From Flavobacterium lacustre (lineage in GTDB: Bacteria > Bacteroidota > Bacteroidia > Flavobacteriales > Flavobacteriaceae): 64,000 bases of DNA. Location of the stretch: contig NZ_CP114882.2 of NCBI RefSeq assembly GCF_027474525.2, forward strand, positions 434,001 through 498,000, read 5' to 3'. The notes under the pieces were generated by a model. That model did not search any database, was not told where the DNA came from, and was given only the letters and a program-made list of their open reading frames with translations. The position numbers were made by a program, and so were the translations under genes. Positions within the stretch are counted from its first letter, which is position 1. Every line of letters starts with the position of its first letter. Positions 24,406 through 34,833 of the stretch are shown here, one piece after another.

Positions 24406-26799
24406 ATGCCGAAAATTTACGCTGTCATTTTAATTTTTTTCGTTTTCCTTAATTTTAATTCTTATGCACAAAAGAAAAGCATTAGGGCGAAATCTATTAC
24501 AGAAAATATAATTGTAGATGGAAAAATAAACGAATCTATCTGGAAATCAGCGGATATAGCAACGGATTTTGTCATGTTTGAGCCTGATAACGGTAGACCC
24601 ATAAGCCAAGATAAAAAAACAGAAGTAAAAATTCTATATGACAATGATGCCATTTACATAGCTGCATTGTTATACGACAATGAGCCTGATAAAATCCAGA
24701 AAGAGATTACAAATCGAGACGTCTTTGGTGTTTCTGATACGTTCTCTGTTTCTATAAATGGTTTCAATGACGGGCAACAGGATTTTAGATTTTTTGTAAG
24801 TGCCGCCGGAGTTCAAATGGACTGTTTAGCAACCGAAGATTTAGAAGATTTCAGTTGGGACGCCATTTGGGACAGCGAAATAACCCTCACCGATTTTGGA
24901 TGGGTCGTTGAAATGAAAATACCATATGCTGCTTTGCGTTTTTCTAAAACAGAAAAACAAACATGGGGTTTAAATTTCATGCGTGAAATAAAACGCGACG
25001 TACAAAAATATACTTGGAACCGCGTTGACACTAAAATCGGCGCAGTAATTCCGCAAGCGGGTATTCTTGAAGGAATTGAAAACATAAATACTCCTACCCG
25101 ACTTTTCTTCATTCCATATTCATCTTTGTATTATCAAAAAAACGATATTGGGTCAGGAACTACAATCAAAGCGGGCTTAGACATTAAATACGGCATTAAT
25201 GATTCCTTTACTTTAGACGCAATTTTAGTTCCTGATTTTGGACAAACAAAATTTGATAACGCTATTTTAAATCTGGAACCATTTGAACAACAACTGGAAG
25301 AAAACAGACCTTTTTTTACCGAAGGAACTGATTTATTTAACAAAGGAGGTTTATTTTATTCGAGAAGAATTGGAGGAATTCCAAGCACAGAACCAGAAAC
25401 AACACCAACAGAAGAAATTACAAACTATCCCAGTTCAGTTGATTTGCTTAATGCTGTGAAAATATCAGGACGAACCGAAAAAGGATTAGGAATTGGTTTT
25501 TTGAATGCCGTTACCGAAAAAACATACGCCACAATTTGGGACAACGAAACAGAAACATCCCGTAAAGCAGTTGTTGAACCGCTAACCAATTACAATGTCT
25601 TGGTTTTTGACCAACGTTTCAACCAAAATTCATCTGTATCTTTTGTAAATACAAATACCACCAGAAACGGCAGTTTTAGAGACGCTAATGTTTCGGCATT
25701 GTTATTTGATTTGAATACCAAAGAAAATAATTATAATTTATACGGTGATTTCAAATACAGCCAAATCAACACTTTAGAAGATTATAGTGGCTATAAAACA
25801 TCTTTAAATTTTGAGAAAACAAGTGGTCGATACCGTTATCTCTTTTCAGGAAAATACATTTCAGAAAACTACGATATCAATGATTTAGGTATCATTTTTT
25901 ACACCAATTACCATAGTGCTCTGGCTAACGCAAGCTACAGAATACTAAATCCAAGTTCGTTCTTTAATACGTTCAAAGTAGAACAAGAATTAAACATGGA
26001 AGTTCAGAACACCACCGGAAAAACACAAGAAGCGTGGTACAAAACAGTCATTAAAGCAACCTCTTTAAGCAATCATTATTTTGAGTTTGCTTTGGTCGTA
26101 AATCCTCTGGAAACATTCGATTTCTACGAACCTCTTGAATACGGGAAATATGTTTTTATTCCAAAAAGAATTGCTTCCTATTTTGGTTTTGAGTCAAATA
26201 GAAACCATGCATTTACGTTTGACACAACTCCTTTTTTTACTAAATTTAATCAAGAAGGAAGAATTACTTATGGTATTTATGCCAGTCCAAAATACCGATT
26301 CAATGATAAATTTTCGCTTGCTTATGCTTTCGATTATACAAGAGAGAAAAATGATATTGGCAGAATCGATTCTAATGAAACAGGGATTATTTTCACAGAA
26401 CGCAACAGAGAAATAGTGCAAAATAATTTTACCGGAAAGTATGCGCTTAACAACAAAATGACAATTAATTTAACAGCACGTTATTATTGGTCGTATGCAG
26501 ATAATGCTAAATTTTTTACCTTACAAGACAGTGGTTATTTGACTCCAAATAATGACTACTCGGTGAATAAAAATCGGAATTTTAACTCCTGGAACTTCGA
26601 TTTATCTTACTCTTGGTGGTTTGCTCCCGGCAGCGAAATCTCCTTTTTATACCGCAATTATGCAGAAGAAAGAACCAATGTCGTAGAGAAAAACCTATCG
26701 ACTAATCTAAAAAATGTTTTCAATAACAACCTGACAAATATTTTATCTGTTAGTGTGCGTTATTTTATTGATTACAATGTTGTAAAAAATAAATTCTAA
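24406..26799 (+). CDS. DUF5916 outer-membrane protein with CBM9-like N-terminal domain (paralogue 1)
   Basis: A 797-residue protein with a signal peptide (about residues 1-21, ending ..NSYAQ). Next comes a domain resembling carbohydrate-binding module family 9 (about 28-215: IIVDGKINESIWKSA.., ..WTMEMKIPYAALRF-like strand). A long DUF5916 region of outer-membrane beta-strand pattern follows (..EENRPFFTEGTDLF.., ..SFVNTNTTRNGSFRDANVSALLF..), ending near the C-terminus in ..SVRYFIDYN. DUF5916 proteins are common in Bacteroidota; the function is unknown, and sugar uptake or binding is only a guess from the N-terminal domain. A close paralogue follows 148 bp downstream in the same direction. Confidence 0.85.
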   Translation: MPKIYAVILIFFVFLNFNSYAQKKSIRAKSITENIIVDGKINESIWKSADIATDFVMFEPDNGRPISQDKKTEVKILYDNDAIYIAALLYDNEPDKIQKEITNRDVFGVSDTFSVSINGFNDGQQDFRFFVSAAGVQMDCLATEDLEDFSWDAIWDSEITLTDFGWVVEMKIPYAALRFSKTEKQTWGLNFMREIKRDVQKYTWNRVDTKIGAVIPQAGILEGIENINTPTRLFFIPYSSLYYQKNDIGSGTTIKAGLDIKYGINDSFTLDAILVPDFGQTKFDNAILNLEPFEQQLEENRPFFTEGTDLFNKGGLFYSRRIGGIPSTEPETTPTEEITNYPSSVDLLNAVKISGRTEKGLGIGFLNAVTEKTYATIWDNETETSRKAVVEPLTNYNVLVFDQRFNQNSSVSFVNTNTTRNGSFRDANVSALLFDLNTKENNYNLYGDFKYSQINTLEDYSGYKTSLNFEKTSGRYRYLFSGKYISENYDINDLGIIFYTNYHSALANASYRILNPSSFFNTFKVEQELNMEVQNTTGKTQEAWYKTVIKATSLSNHYFEFALVVNPLETFDFYEPLEYGKYVFIPKRIASYFGFESNRNHAFTFDTTPFFTKFNQEGRITYGIYASPKYRFNDKFSLAYAFDYTREKNDIGRIDSNETGIIFTERNREIVQNNFTGKYALNNKMTINLTARYYWSYADNAKFFTLQDSGYLTPNNDYSVNKNRNFNSWNFDLSYSWWFAPGSEISFLYRNYAEERTNVVEKNLSTNLKNVFNNNLTNILSVSVRYFIDYNVVKNKF

Positions 26800-26947
26800 A
26801 GCTTTATTTAAAGTTCAAATTACACCCCATTACGTCTTTTCAGATTCTATTTTTTCTAAAACTGTAACAAAAACTTAAAAGCAATGTCTATTAAGACAAT
26901 TCTATTTATAGTCTTTTCATCAGTCAATTCAAAAAATCAAAAATCGC

Positions 26948-29362
26948 ATGAGAAAAATACTTTTTATAAGTGTACTTCTATTTTCAATTTTTGGCTACAG
27001 CCAAAAAAAAGTATTACAAACTAAATTCATTACTGACAACATTTCTATAGACGGTAAACTGGACGAAAAAATATGGGAATCTGTGACTGGAGCTTCCGAT
27101 TTTATCATGTTTGAACCTGATAACGGCAAAGCTATTCCGGAAAATAAAAGAACCGAAGTAAAAGTCGTCTATGATAACGATGCGATTTATATTGCTGCTA
27201 TCTTATTTGACAACGAACCGGATAAAATCCTGAAAGAAATTACGCAACGCGATGAATTTGGGACTTCAGATCTTTTTGGAGTATTCATAAATGGTTTTAA
27301 TGATGGCCAACAAGACTTTCAGTTTTTTGTAAATGCGTCTGACGGTCAAGCCGATTGTATTACAACAGACACCAATGGGGAAGACTATTCCTGGGATGCG
27401 GTCTGGAAAAGTAAAGCCATAATTTCCGATAAAGGCTGGACTGTAGAAATGCGAATTCCTTATGCTGCCTTGCGTTTTTCGGGAGAAAAAAAGCAAACTT
27501 GGGGACTTAATTTTTTCAGAGAAATTAGAAGAGACCGTCAAAAATATACTTGGAATTTAATTGATACCAAAATAGGTACTTTCACGCAACAAGCCGGAAA
27601 TCTTGAAGGAATTGAAAATATAAAAACACCCACACGCCTTTTCTTTTTGCCGTATTCTTCCTTTTATGTAAATGCCAATGCGCGCGAGAAAACCTATGGA
27701 ACCGTTAAAGGCGGATTGGATATTAAGTACGGAATCAATGATGCTTTCACATTAGATGCGATTCTTATTCCTGATTTTGGACAAACTAAATACGATGATC
27801 AAATCCTGAATCTTGGCCCATTTGAACAAGAATTCAACGAAAATAGACCTTTTTTTACGGAAGGAACAGATTTATTCAGCAAAGGAAATTTAGTCTATTC
27901 CAGAAGAATTGGAGGAAATCCGACTTATAATTCAGCCGACAATGAAGCAATAATTGACGGGCCAGCAAATGTTAATCTTATCAATGCCTTGAAAGTTTCC
28001 GGTAGAACCAAAGACGGTTTGGGAATTGGAATCCTGAATGCCGTAACCGAAAAAACTTTTGGAACAATCCTTAATAACGACACTCAAGAAACCCGAAGAG
28101 CCGTTCTGGAACCATTGGCAAATTATAACGTTTTGGTTTTAGACCAACGCTTTCGCAAAAATTCCTCTGTTACTTTTGTAAATACGAATGTTACTCGAAA
28201 TGGTGATTTTCGGGACGCGAATGTATCAGCTCTCGTTTGGGATTTAAACACGAAGAAAAATACCTATAATTTGGCTGGAGATTTCAAATACAGTTATGTA
28301 AATGACCTTGAAGACAAAAAGGGAATTGCAACGACCTTAAATTTTTCTGAAACATCCGGAAAATACAGATATAGTTTTGGAGGTGATTTATTTACAAAAG
28401 ATTTCGACAATAATGATTTAGGAATCAACTTTGAAACCAATTATTTCAGCATTTACGGGAATGCCAATTATAGAATTTTGAATCCCACAAAATACTTCAA
28501 CAGCTTTAGACTGAACTATAATAATTTTATTCAATTTCAAAAAGAAACCGGAAAAATTCAAGGTAATAATTTTAATGTAAATGTAAATCTCGAAAATAAG
28601 AAAAATAATTTCTTTGGATTAGGAATTAATATAAACCCTTTTGAAAACTACAATTATTATGAACCCAGAACTGAAAATCGGTATGTAATAACGCCAACAC
28701 AATTTGGCGGTTGGTTCTATTATTCTTCTAATTACAACAAAAAACTGGCGTTTGATTTTAATCCTTCTTTTTCAAAATTAAACGAATCGGGCAGGAATTC
28801 ATATGGCTTTTCGTTGGGTCCAAGATATCGTTTTAATGATAAAATTTCTTTTACGTATAACTTTAATTTCTTTAGACAGAACAATAACAAGGGATTTGTA
28901 GACAGCGTTAATGACGATGCAAATTCTGCGACACCAAACACTATTGTTTTTGCCAACAGAAATGTAGTTACCTATTCTAATTCCATTTACGGTAAATATT
29001 CTGTAAACAGCAAAATGAATTTTAACCTTTCGGCGCGACAATATTGGTCTTATGCAGAGAACAAAAATTTTCTATCATTGGAACAAAACGGAAGATTATC
29101 AGAGAATATGAATTATCCCGAAAACAGGAACTCCAGTTTTTATTCTTGGAATTTAGATTTGTCTTATTCATGGTGGTTTGCGCCAGGAAGTCAGGTTTCG
29201 GTTTTGTATCGAAATAATGCTGCTAATTTTGAAAACACAATCAACAAGCAATTTGATCAAAATATCACTAATTTACTAAACAATGAGGCATTGAGCCATA
29301 TTTTTTCGATTAGTGTTCGGTATTTCATCGATTATAATGAGGTGAAAAATAAATTTTTATAA
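26948..29362 (+). CDS. DUF5916 outer-membrane protein with CBM9-like N-terminal domain (paralogue 2)
   Basis: An 804-residue protein with the same architecture as its upstream neighbour: signal peptide (about 1-18, ending ..FGYSQ), CBM9-like domain and a DUF5916 barrel-like region. Long stretches agree closely, for example FIMFEPDNGKAIPENKRTEV against FVMFEPDNGRPISQDKKTEV, and the end SVRYFIDYNEVKNKF. It is therefore a tandem duplicate. The middle of the barrel (about 500-700) is more divergent, where surface loops would lie. It is possibly co-transcribed with paralogue 1, as no terminator is seen between them. Function unknown. Confidence 0.85.
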   Translation: MRKILFISVLLFSIFGYSQKKVLQTKFITDNISIDGKLDEKIWESVTGASDFIMFEPDNGKAIPENKRTEVKVVYDNDAIYIAAILFDNEPDKILKEITQRDEFGTSDLFGVFINGFNDGQQDFQFFVNASDGQADCITTDTNGEDYSWDAVWKSKAIISDKGWTVEMRIPYAALRFSGEKKQTWGLNFFREIRRDRQKYTWNLIDTKIGTFTQQAGNLEGIENIKTPTRLFFLPYSSFYVNANAREKTYGTVKGGLDIKYGINDAFTLDAILIPDFGQTKYDDQILNLGPFEQEFNENRPFFTEGTDLFSKGNLVYSRRIGGNPTYNSADNEAIIDGPANVNLINALKVSGRTKDGLGIGILNAVTEKTFGTILNNDTQETRRAVLEPLANYNVLVLDQRFRKNSSVTFVNTNVTRNGDFRDANVSALVWDLNTKKNTYNLAGDFKYSYVNDLEDKKGIATTLNFSETSGKYRYSFGGDLFTKDFDNNDLGINFETNYFSIYGNANYRILNPTKYFNSFRLNYNNFIQFQKETGKIQGNNFNVNVNLENKKNNFFGLGININPFENYNYYEPRTENRYVITPTQFGGWFYYSSNYNKKLAFDFNPSFSKLNESGRNSYGFSLGPRYRFNDKISFTYNFNFFRQNNNKGFVDSVNDDANSATPNTIVFANRNVVTYSNSIYGKYSVNSKMNFNLSARQYWSYAENKNFLSLEQNGRLSENMNYPENRNSSFYSWNLDLSYSWWFAPGSQVSVLYRNNAANFENTINKQFDQNITNLLNNEALSHIFSISVRYFIDYNEVKNKFL

Positions 29363-29475
29363 ACATTATTTCTAAAAAAATCACTTAAAACAACAGAATT
29401 AGTATTGAATGGTTCTGTTCACTTAAAAATGTATAATAGTGGTTCAGATAGGGACACTTTTTTTTGAAAATTCTT

Positions 29476-29483
29476 TATATTTG
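29476..29483 (+). promoter_or_regulatory. Candidate -7 box of gpmI
   Basis: TATATTTG matches TAnnTTTG, 14 bp before the ATG at 29498, giving a short leader. Confidence 0.4.
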
Positions 29484-29497
29484 CTTAAAAAATTGTC

Positions 29498-31015
29498 ATG
29501 AATAAAAAAGTAATTCTTATGATTTTAGACGGTTGGGGAAAATCTCCTGACCCGAAAGTTTCCGCAATCGATAATGCAAATGTTCCGTTTATAAACAGCC
29601 TTTATAAAGCATACCCTAGCGCTCAACTGCGCACTGATGGTTTGAATGTAGGTTTGCCTGAAGGACAAATGGGAAATAGTGAAGTGGGCCACATGAACTT
29701 GGGTGCCGGACGAATTGTTTATCAAGATTTAGCTAAAATAAATTTGGCTGTAGCCAATAATACTCTGATAAAAGAACAAGTGTTGATTGATGCTTTTACT
29801 TTTGCCAAAGAGAACAATAAAAAAGTACATTTTTTAGGTTTAGTTTCTGATGGAGGTGTGCATTCTCACACTTCACATTTACGTGGTTTAATTGATGCTA
29901 CACAACAATATGGTTTACAAAATGTATTCATTCACGCTTTCACAGACGGTCGTGATGTTGATCCAAAATCAGGCAAAAAATATATTCAAGATTTAGAAAA
30001 TTACATTGCCAATACTTCTGTAAAACTGGCTTCGGTTATAGGAAGATATTATGCAATGGATCGTGATAAACGTTGGGAAAGAGTAAAACTGGCTTACGAC
30101 TTAGTAGTAAACGGAACCGGAACTCATTCTAAAAATGCCGTAGCGTCAATAGAAGAAAGTTACAAAAATGATGTAACTGATGAATTTATTCACCCTATGG
30201 TTATGGTCGATGAAAATGACAAACCGTTAGCGACTATAGAAGAAGATGATGTTGTAATATTCTTCAACTTCAGAACCGACAGAGGTCGCGAATTGACTGA
30301 AGCGCTTTCGCAAAAAGATTTCCATGAGCAAAACATGCACAAACTGAATTTATATTATGTAACGCTTACTAACTACGACGAAACATACCAAAATGTAAAA
30401 GTGGTTTACAATAAAGACAACATTACCGAAACTCTTGGTGAAGTTTTGGAAAAAGCACACAAAAAACAAATTCGTATTGCCGAAACAGAGAAATATCCTC
30501 ACGTGACTTTCTTCTTTTCCGGTGGTAGAGAAACGCCTTTTGAAGGAGAATCCAGAATTTTAAGAAACTCACCAAAAGTAGCCACTTATGACTTACAACC
30601 AGAAATGAGTGCTTTTGAACTAAAAGATGCTTTGGTTCCAGAATTAAACAAAGGAGAAGTAGATTTTGTATGTTTGAACTTTGCCAACGGTGATATGGTA
30701 GGACATACCGGAATTATGAGTGCTGCCATAAAAGCTTGTGAAGCAGTTGATGCCTGTGTTAAAGAAGTTATTGAAGCTGCTTTAGCAAATGATTACACAA
30801 CGATTGTAATTGCCGATCACGGAAACTGTGAAACGATGATTAATCCTGACGGAAGTCCAAACACAGCGCATACTACGAATCCTGTGCCAATTATTTTGGT
30901 TGACAAAGATTTGAAAACCATTCACGATGGTGTTTTGGGAGATATCGCTCCAACCATTTTAGAATTGATGGGAATTGAACAACCTGCAGCAATGACTTGC
31001 CACTCTTTACTTTAA
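29498..31015 (+). CDS. gpmI: 2,3-bisphosphoglycerate-independent phosphoglycerate mutase
   Basis: A 505-residue cytosolic enzyme interconverting 3- and 2-phosphoglycerate in glycolysis. The alkaline-phosphatase-like metal site is intact: N-terminal LMILDGWG with the first Asp, catalytic Ser61 in GQMGNSEVGH, and the C-terminal cluster NFANGDMVGHTG and VIADHGNCE. Substrate-binding segments VHSHTSHL, DGRDVDPKSG and FFNFRTDRGRE are typical. The length is normal (about 510). Monocistronic, with a promoter box before and a clear terminator after. Confidence 0.97.
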   Translation: MNKKVILMILDGWGKSPDPKVSAIDNANVPFINSLYKAYPSAQLRTDGLNVGLPEGQMGNSEVGHMNLGAGRIVYQDLAKINLAVANNTLIKEQVLIDAFTFAKENNKKVHFLGLVSDGGVHSHTSHLRGLIDATQQYGLQNVFIHAFTDGRDVDPKSGKKYIQDLENYIANTSVKLASVIGRYYAMDRDKRWERVKLAYDLVVNGTGTHSKNAVASIEESYKNDVTDEFIHPMVMVDENDKPLATIEEDDVVIFFNFRTDRGRELTEALSQKDFHEQNMHKLNLYYVTLTNYDETYQNVKVVYNKDNITETLGEVLEKAHKKQIRIAETEKYPHVTFFFSGGRETPFEGESRILRNSPKVATYDLQPEMSAFELKDALVPELNKGEVDFVCLNFANGDMVGHTGIMSAAIKACEAVDACVKEVIEAALANDYTTIVIADHGNCETMINPDGSPNTAHTTNPVPIILVDKDLKTIHDGVLGDIAPTILELMGIEQPAAMTCHSLL

Positions 31016-31033
31016 AAAAGTAAATCATATTTC

Positions 31034-31066
31034 AAAAAAAGCTACTCACATCGAGTAGCTTTTTTT
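31034..31066 (+). terminator. Hairpin terminator of gpmI
   Basis: A-run and GCTACTC pair with GAGTAGC and a seven-T run (14-bp stem including A-T pairs, 5-base loop), 19 bp after the gpmI stop. Confidence 0.85.
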
Positions 31067-31107
31067 ATAAATAAAAGTTAAAATTTCAATATTGAAAGTA
31101 TTACTAT

Positions 31108-31115
31108 TATATTTG
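31108..31115 (+). promoter_or_regulatory. Candidate -7 box of the TetR/export operon
   Basis: TATATTTG matches TAnnTTTG and is 18 bp before the ATG at 31134. If the TetR regulator acts on its own operon, its operator is probably here, but I see no convincing palindrome. Confidence 0.4.
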
Positions 31116-31133
31116 CATAAAATATAATTAATT

Positions 31134-31805
31134 ATGAATACAGTACTTTCGAATTTAAAAATTCAAGTCAACGAAAAAATATATGTTAAAGACCCCGAAA
31201 CATCTGCTTTGGGAAAAAAAATAATAGAACAAAGTATCCTTTTGATTGATGAAATTGGATTCGAAAATTTCACATTCAAAAAGCTGGGTGAAAAAATTAG
31301 TTCTAACGAAAGTTCTCTTTATCGCTATTTTGAAAACAAACATAAACTGTTGGTTTATTTGTCTTCCTGGTATTGGAGCTGGATGGAATATAAACTTGTA
31401 TTTGCCACCAACAATATTACTGACCCAAAAGAAAAACTCCGAAAAGCAATTACCATCATCACCGAAAAAGTAGAAGATGACAATAGCACAGAACATATTA
31501 ACGAAGCCATTCTAAACAAAATTATTATTGCCGAATTCACAAAAACACTTCACACAAAAGAAGTTGACCAAGAAAACAAAGAAGGTTTTTTCCTAATTTA
31601 TAAAAGAGTCATCAACAGAATTGTGACTATCGTAAACGAAGTAAATCCAAACTATCCTTATGCAAAATCTCTAATCTCTACAATTGTGGAAGGAAGTTTA
31701 CACCAACATTTTTTGACCGAACACTTAACGACCATAACCGATTGCAATGATTCCGTAAGTATAACTCAATTTTATCTCAATCTAACCGAAAACGTTTTAC
31801 GCTAA
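31134..31805 (+). CDS. TetR family transcriptional regulator
   Basis: A 223-residue protein. After a 25-residue lead, the N-terminal helix-turn-helix domain (about residues 28-75) reads [26 protein letters not shown] (cited in part: [20 protein letters not shown]), ending with the TetR-typical [14 protein letters not shown]. The helical C-terminal part would bind a ligand and has no close recognisable signature. It is first in a four-gene unit with an ABC protein (17 bp downstream), a HlyD-type adaptor and a TolC-type channel. It probably represses that operon and responds to the exported compound (inference). Confidence 0.9.
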   Translation: MNTVLSNLKIQVNEKIYVKDPETSALGKKIIEQSILLIDEIGFENFTFKKLGEKISSNESSLYRYFENKHKLLVYLSSWYWSWMEYKLVFATNNITDPKEKLRKAITIITEKVEDDNSTEHINEAILNKIIIAEFTKTLHTKEVDQENKEGFFLIYKRVINRIVTIVNEVNPNYPYAKSLISTIVEGSLHQHFLTEHLTTITDCNDSVSITQFYLNLTENVLR

Positions 31806-31822
31806 AAATAAAAAATTCAATT

Positions 31823-33493
31823 ATGACTCCTCTAAAACGATTTTACAACTTACTCGAACTAGATAAAAAAGATGTTTATCAGATATTTTTCTATGCTATT
31901 TTTGCTGGGTTAATCAGTTTGTCTCTTCCGCTGGGAATTCAGGCAATTATCAATTTCATTCAATCCGGCAGAGTAAGCGCCTCCTGGATTGTACTTATTA
32001 TTCTTGTTGTTTTTGGCGTAGCTTTGGTAGGGATTTTATCCTTAATGCAATTGCGAATTACTGAAAATTTACAACAAAAAATATTTGTCCGCTCTTCTTT
32101 TGAATTTGCAGCGCGCTTGCCTAAAATTAAATCAGAGCAATTATACAACACCTATCCACCTGAATTAGCGAATCGTTTTTTTGACACCATGACGATTCAA
32201 AAAGGAACTTCAAAGTTATTAATTGATTTTTCGGCGGCCTTACTTCAAATTATTTTTGGGATTCTATTATTGTCATTGTACCACCCCTATTTTATCCTAT
32301 TTGGTATTTTATTGTTCATTCTTCTTTATTTCATTTTCAAATTCTCCTATCAATCAGGATTGGAAACGAGCTTAAAAGAATCCAAATTCAAATACAAAGT
32401 CGCTAGTTGGCTTCAAGAAGTGGCGCGAAACAACTTCAGTTTCAGGAATGAACTTAATTACGATTTTGCTTTAAAAAAAAATAATCAAATCGTATCGGAT
32501 TACCTCAACTACCGTGAAAAACACTTTGATGTCATCAAGAGACAATTCAGTCAATTAATTATTTTTAAAATCATTATTACTGCCAGTTTATTATCGATAG
32601 GTGGATTTTTAGTATTGTCTCAAGAAATGAATATCGGACAGTTTGTTGCTGCGGAAATCATTATTTTATTGGTGATTAATTCGGTCGAAAAAATAATTAT
32701 TGGACTGGAAACTTTCTATGACGTACTCACTTCTATTGAAAAAATCGGACAGGTAACCGATTTAGAATTAGAAGAAGATACAATCATTAATAACGACACT
32801 TGCTATACAAATATCGTTTTGGAAACAGAGAACATTAAATTTAGATTTCCTGATTCAAAAAAAGAAGTGTTAAATGCAATAAGTCTCAAAATTGAACAAG
32901 GAGAAAAAATAGTTTTGGATGGAGAAAATGGTTCTGGAAAAACAACTTTAATTCGTTTATTATCTGGTTTATTACAACCTACATCCGGTTCTTTTTATAT
33001 TAATGATGACACTTTTAGAAAAATAAACTTAAAGCAATACCGCTCTCAAATAGGCAGTATTATTCACAGCGAAACTCCATTTGAAGGAACAATACTCGAA
33101 AATATTACTTTCAAAGACACAACAATACCTTTTGAAGATATAAAATGGGCGATTGATGGCGTTCAACTGAGCTCGTTTATTAAATCATTGCCAAAAGGTT
33201 TAGATACTAGAATTTTCCCCGAAGGAAAACAATTATCATCTTCAAATGCACAAAAGATTTTACTGGCAAGAAGTATAATTCACAGGCCTAAAATACTTTT
33301 CTACGAAGATCCAACCGATAGTATGGATGAAAAAGTAGCCAATGAAATTATTGACTTTATTACTTCCGATGCAAACAAATGGACCATTGTAGTTTCCTCC
33401 AAAAATCCGTATTGGAAAACCAAATGCAGCCGAAAAATTACGATGCAAAACGGATTTATTCAATTGGACTCAAAAACTGACACATCATGCTAA
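31823..33493 (+). CDS. ABC transporter half-molecule with degenerate ATPase domain (type I export-like)
   Basis: A 556-residue fusion of a six-helix membrane domain (about residues 20-300) and a nucleotide-binding domain (about 335-550). Walker A is intact (GENGSGKT, 367-374), but other motifs are altered. The signature LSGGQ is LSSSN (471-475), Walker B reads FYED (Glu495-Asp496) instead of hydrophobic-Asp-Glu, and the H-loop His is replaced by Ser (about 526). No C39 peptidase domain is present. It is the first structural gene of an ABC / HlyD / TolC unit and overlaps the adaptor gene by 7 bp. The membrane part resembles type I secretion and bacteriocin exporters; the substrate is unknown. 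ATP hydrolysis may be weak or lost. Confidence 0.88.
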   Translation: MTPLKRFYNLLELDKKDVYQIFFYAIFAGLISLSLPLGIQAIINFIQSGRVSASWIVLIILVVFGVALVGILSLMQLRITENLQQKIFVRSSFEFAARLPKIKSEQLYNTYPPELANRFFDTMTIQKGTSKLLIDFSAALLQIIFGILLLSLYHPYFILFGILLFILLYFIFKFSYQSGLETSLKESKFKYKVASWLQEVARNNFSFRNELNYDFALKKNNQIVSDYLNYREKHFDVIKRQFSQLIIFKIIITASLLSIGGFLVLSQEMNIGQFVAAEIIILLVINSVEKIIIGLETFYDVLTSIEKIGQVTDLELEEDTIINNDTCYTNIVLETENIKFRFPDSKKEVLNAISLKIEQGEKIVLDGENGSGKTTLIRLLSGLLQPTSGSFYINDDTFRKINLKQYRSQIGSIIHSETPFEGTILENITFKDTTIPFEDIKWAIDGVQLSSFIKSLPKGLDTRIFPEGKQLSSSNAQKILLARSIIHRPKILFYEDPTDSMDEKVANEIIDFITSDANKWTIVVSSKNPYWKTKCSRKITMQNGFIQLDSKTDTSC

Positions 33494-34833
33494 ACATATC
33501 CGACAATAAAACAAAACTACAGTCACTGGATCAATACGAAACGGTGAAAAACTTAGGAAACAGACCGCATTATAAAATCTTAAACAGAATTATTGCCGGT
33601 GTTTCAATAATTGGATTAATTGCGCTTTTCTTGCCTTGGACACAAAACATTTCCGGAACCGGAGCTGTAACCACTTTAAAACCAAATCAAAGACCGCAAT
33701 CCATTCAAAGCGTTATTTCTGGTCGAATAGAAAAATGGTATGTTCAAGAAGGCGACTTTGTCAACAAAGGCGATACTATTCTGTTTATTTCGGAGATTAA
33801 AGAAGATTATATGGATCCTAATTTAGTAGAAAATACTAAAAACCAAATGAATGCCAAAAAACAATCATTGCAGTCTTACGGGTCAAAAGTAAATACACTT
33901 TCGGGTCAAATTCAAGCTATTGAAACCGAGAAAATACTAAAACTGGAACAAGCACAAAACAAAATCAAGCAATCTCTTTTAAAAATAAAAAGCGATAGTA
34001 TGGATTTGGTTGCCGTTAAAACACAATTAAAGATTGCCAATACGCAATACAACAGGTCTCTGCAATTGAATAAAGAAGGTTTAAAACCATTGAGCGATAC
34101 CGAAGATAAAAGACTAAAACTCCAAGAAGTTGAAGCAAAAATCATCACGCAAGAAAACAAATACTTAACTAGTAAAAATGAATTTATAAACGCCAAAGTA
34201 GAAATCAATAGGATAACGGCTGAATATTCCGAAAAAGTTTCTAAAGCCAATAGTGATAAATTTACGGCATTGAGCAATCAATACGACACTGATGCACAAG
34301 TCAATAAATTAGAAAATCAATATGCAAATTATAGCATTAGAAATGGGATGTATTATATCAAAGCCGCACAAAGTGGCTACATCAACAGAGCGTTGCAATC
34401 CGGTATTGGAGAAACTATAAAAGAAGGAACTCCAATCGCCACAATAATGCCGTCGGATTATGATATTGCAGTAGAAACCTTTGTAAACCCAATCGATTTG
34501 CCATTAATAAGCAAAGGCGAAAAAGTACGGGTTTGGTTTGACGGTTGGCCAACTATTGTTTTCTCAGGATGGCCAGACATGTCTTATGGAACTTTTGGAG
34601 GTAAAATTGTAGCCATAGAAAACTTCATCAGTGAAAACGGCAAGTACAGAGTATTAATTGCTCCCGATTCTTCTGAAGCAAAATGGCCAAAACAGTTAAG
34701 CATTGGTTCCGGAGCCCAAACAATTGCTTTATTAGACAATGTGCCAATATGGTTTGAAATATGGAGAACATTAAACGGTTTTCCTCCTAACTACTACAAA
34801 ACTTCAACAAAAACAACAAAAGAAAAGAAATAA
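33487..34833 (+). CDS. HlyD family periplasmic adaptor (membrane fusion protein)
   Basis: A 448-residue protein with one N-terminal membrane helix (about residues 33-50). A lipoyl/barrel-sandwich half follows (..[22 protein letters not shown]..), then a long coiled-coil hairpin (about 115-285), the second lipoyl half (..[26 protein letters not shown]..) and a beta-barrel. It links the inner-membrane ABC protein to the outer-membrane channel. Its gene overlaps both neighbours (7 bp with the ABC gene and TAATG with the channel gene), so the three proteins are made together. HlyD-type adaptors serve type I secretion or drug efflux; the substrate is unknown. Confidence 0.92.
   Translation: MLNISDNKTKLQSLDQYETVKNLGNRPHYKILNRIIAGVSIIGLIALFLPWTQNISGTGAVTTLKPNQRPQSIQSVISGRIEKWYVQEGDFVNKGDTILFISEIKEDYMDPNLVENTKNQMNAKKQSLQSYGSKVNTLSGQIQAIETEKILKLEQAQNKIKQSLLKIKSDSMDLVAVKTQLKIANTQYNRSLQLNKEGLKPLSDTEDKRLKLQEVEAKIITQENKYLTSKNEFINAKVEINRITAEYSEKVSKANSDKFTALSNQYDTDAQVNKLENQYANYSIRNGMYYIKAAQSGYINRALQSGIGETIKEGTPIATIMPSDYDIAVETFVNPIDLPLISKGEKVRVWFDGWPTIVFSGWPDMSYGTFGGKIVAIENFISENGKYRVLIAPDSSEAKWPKQLSIGSGAQTIALLDNVPIWFEIWRTLNGFPPNYYKTSTKTTKEKK

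Noticed and set aside
31823..33493. Bacteriocin-type peptide exporter with leader-cleaving peptidase
   Set aside because: No C39 peptidase domain precedes the membrane domain and no double-glycine precursor gene is nearby.
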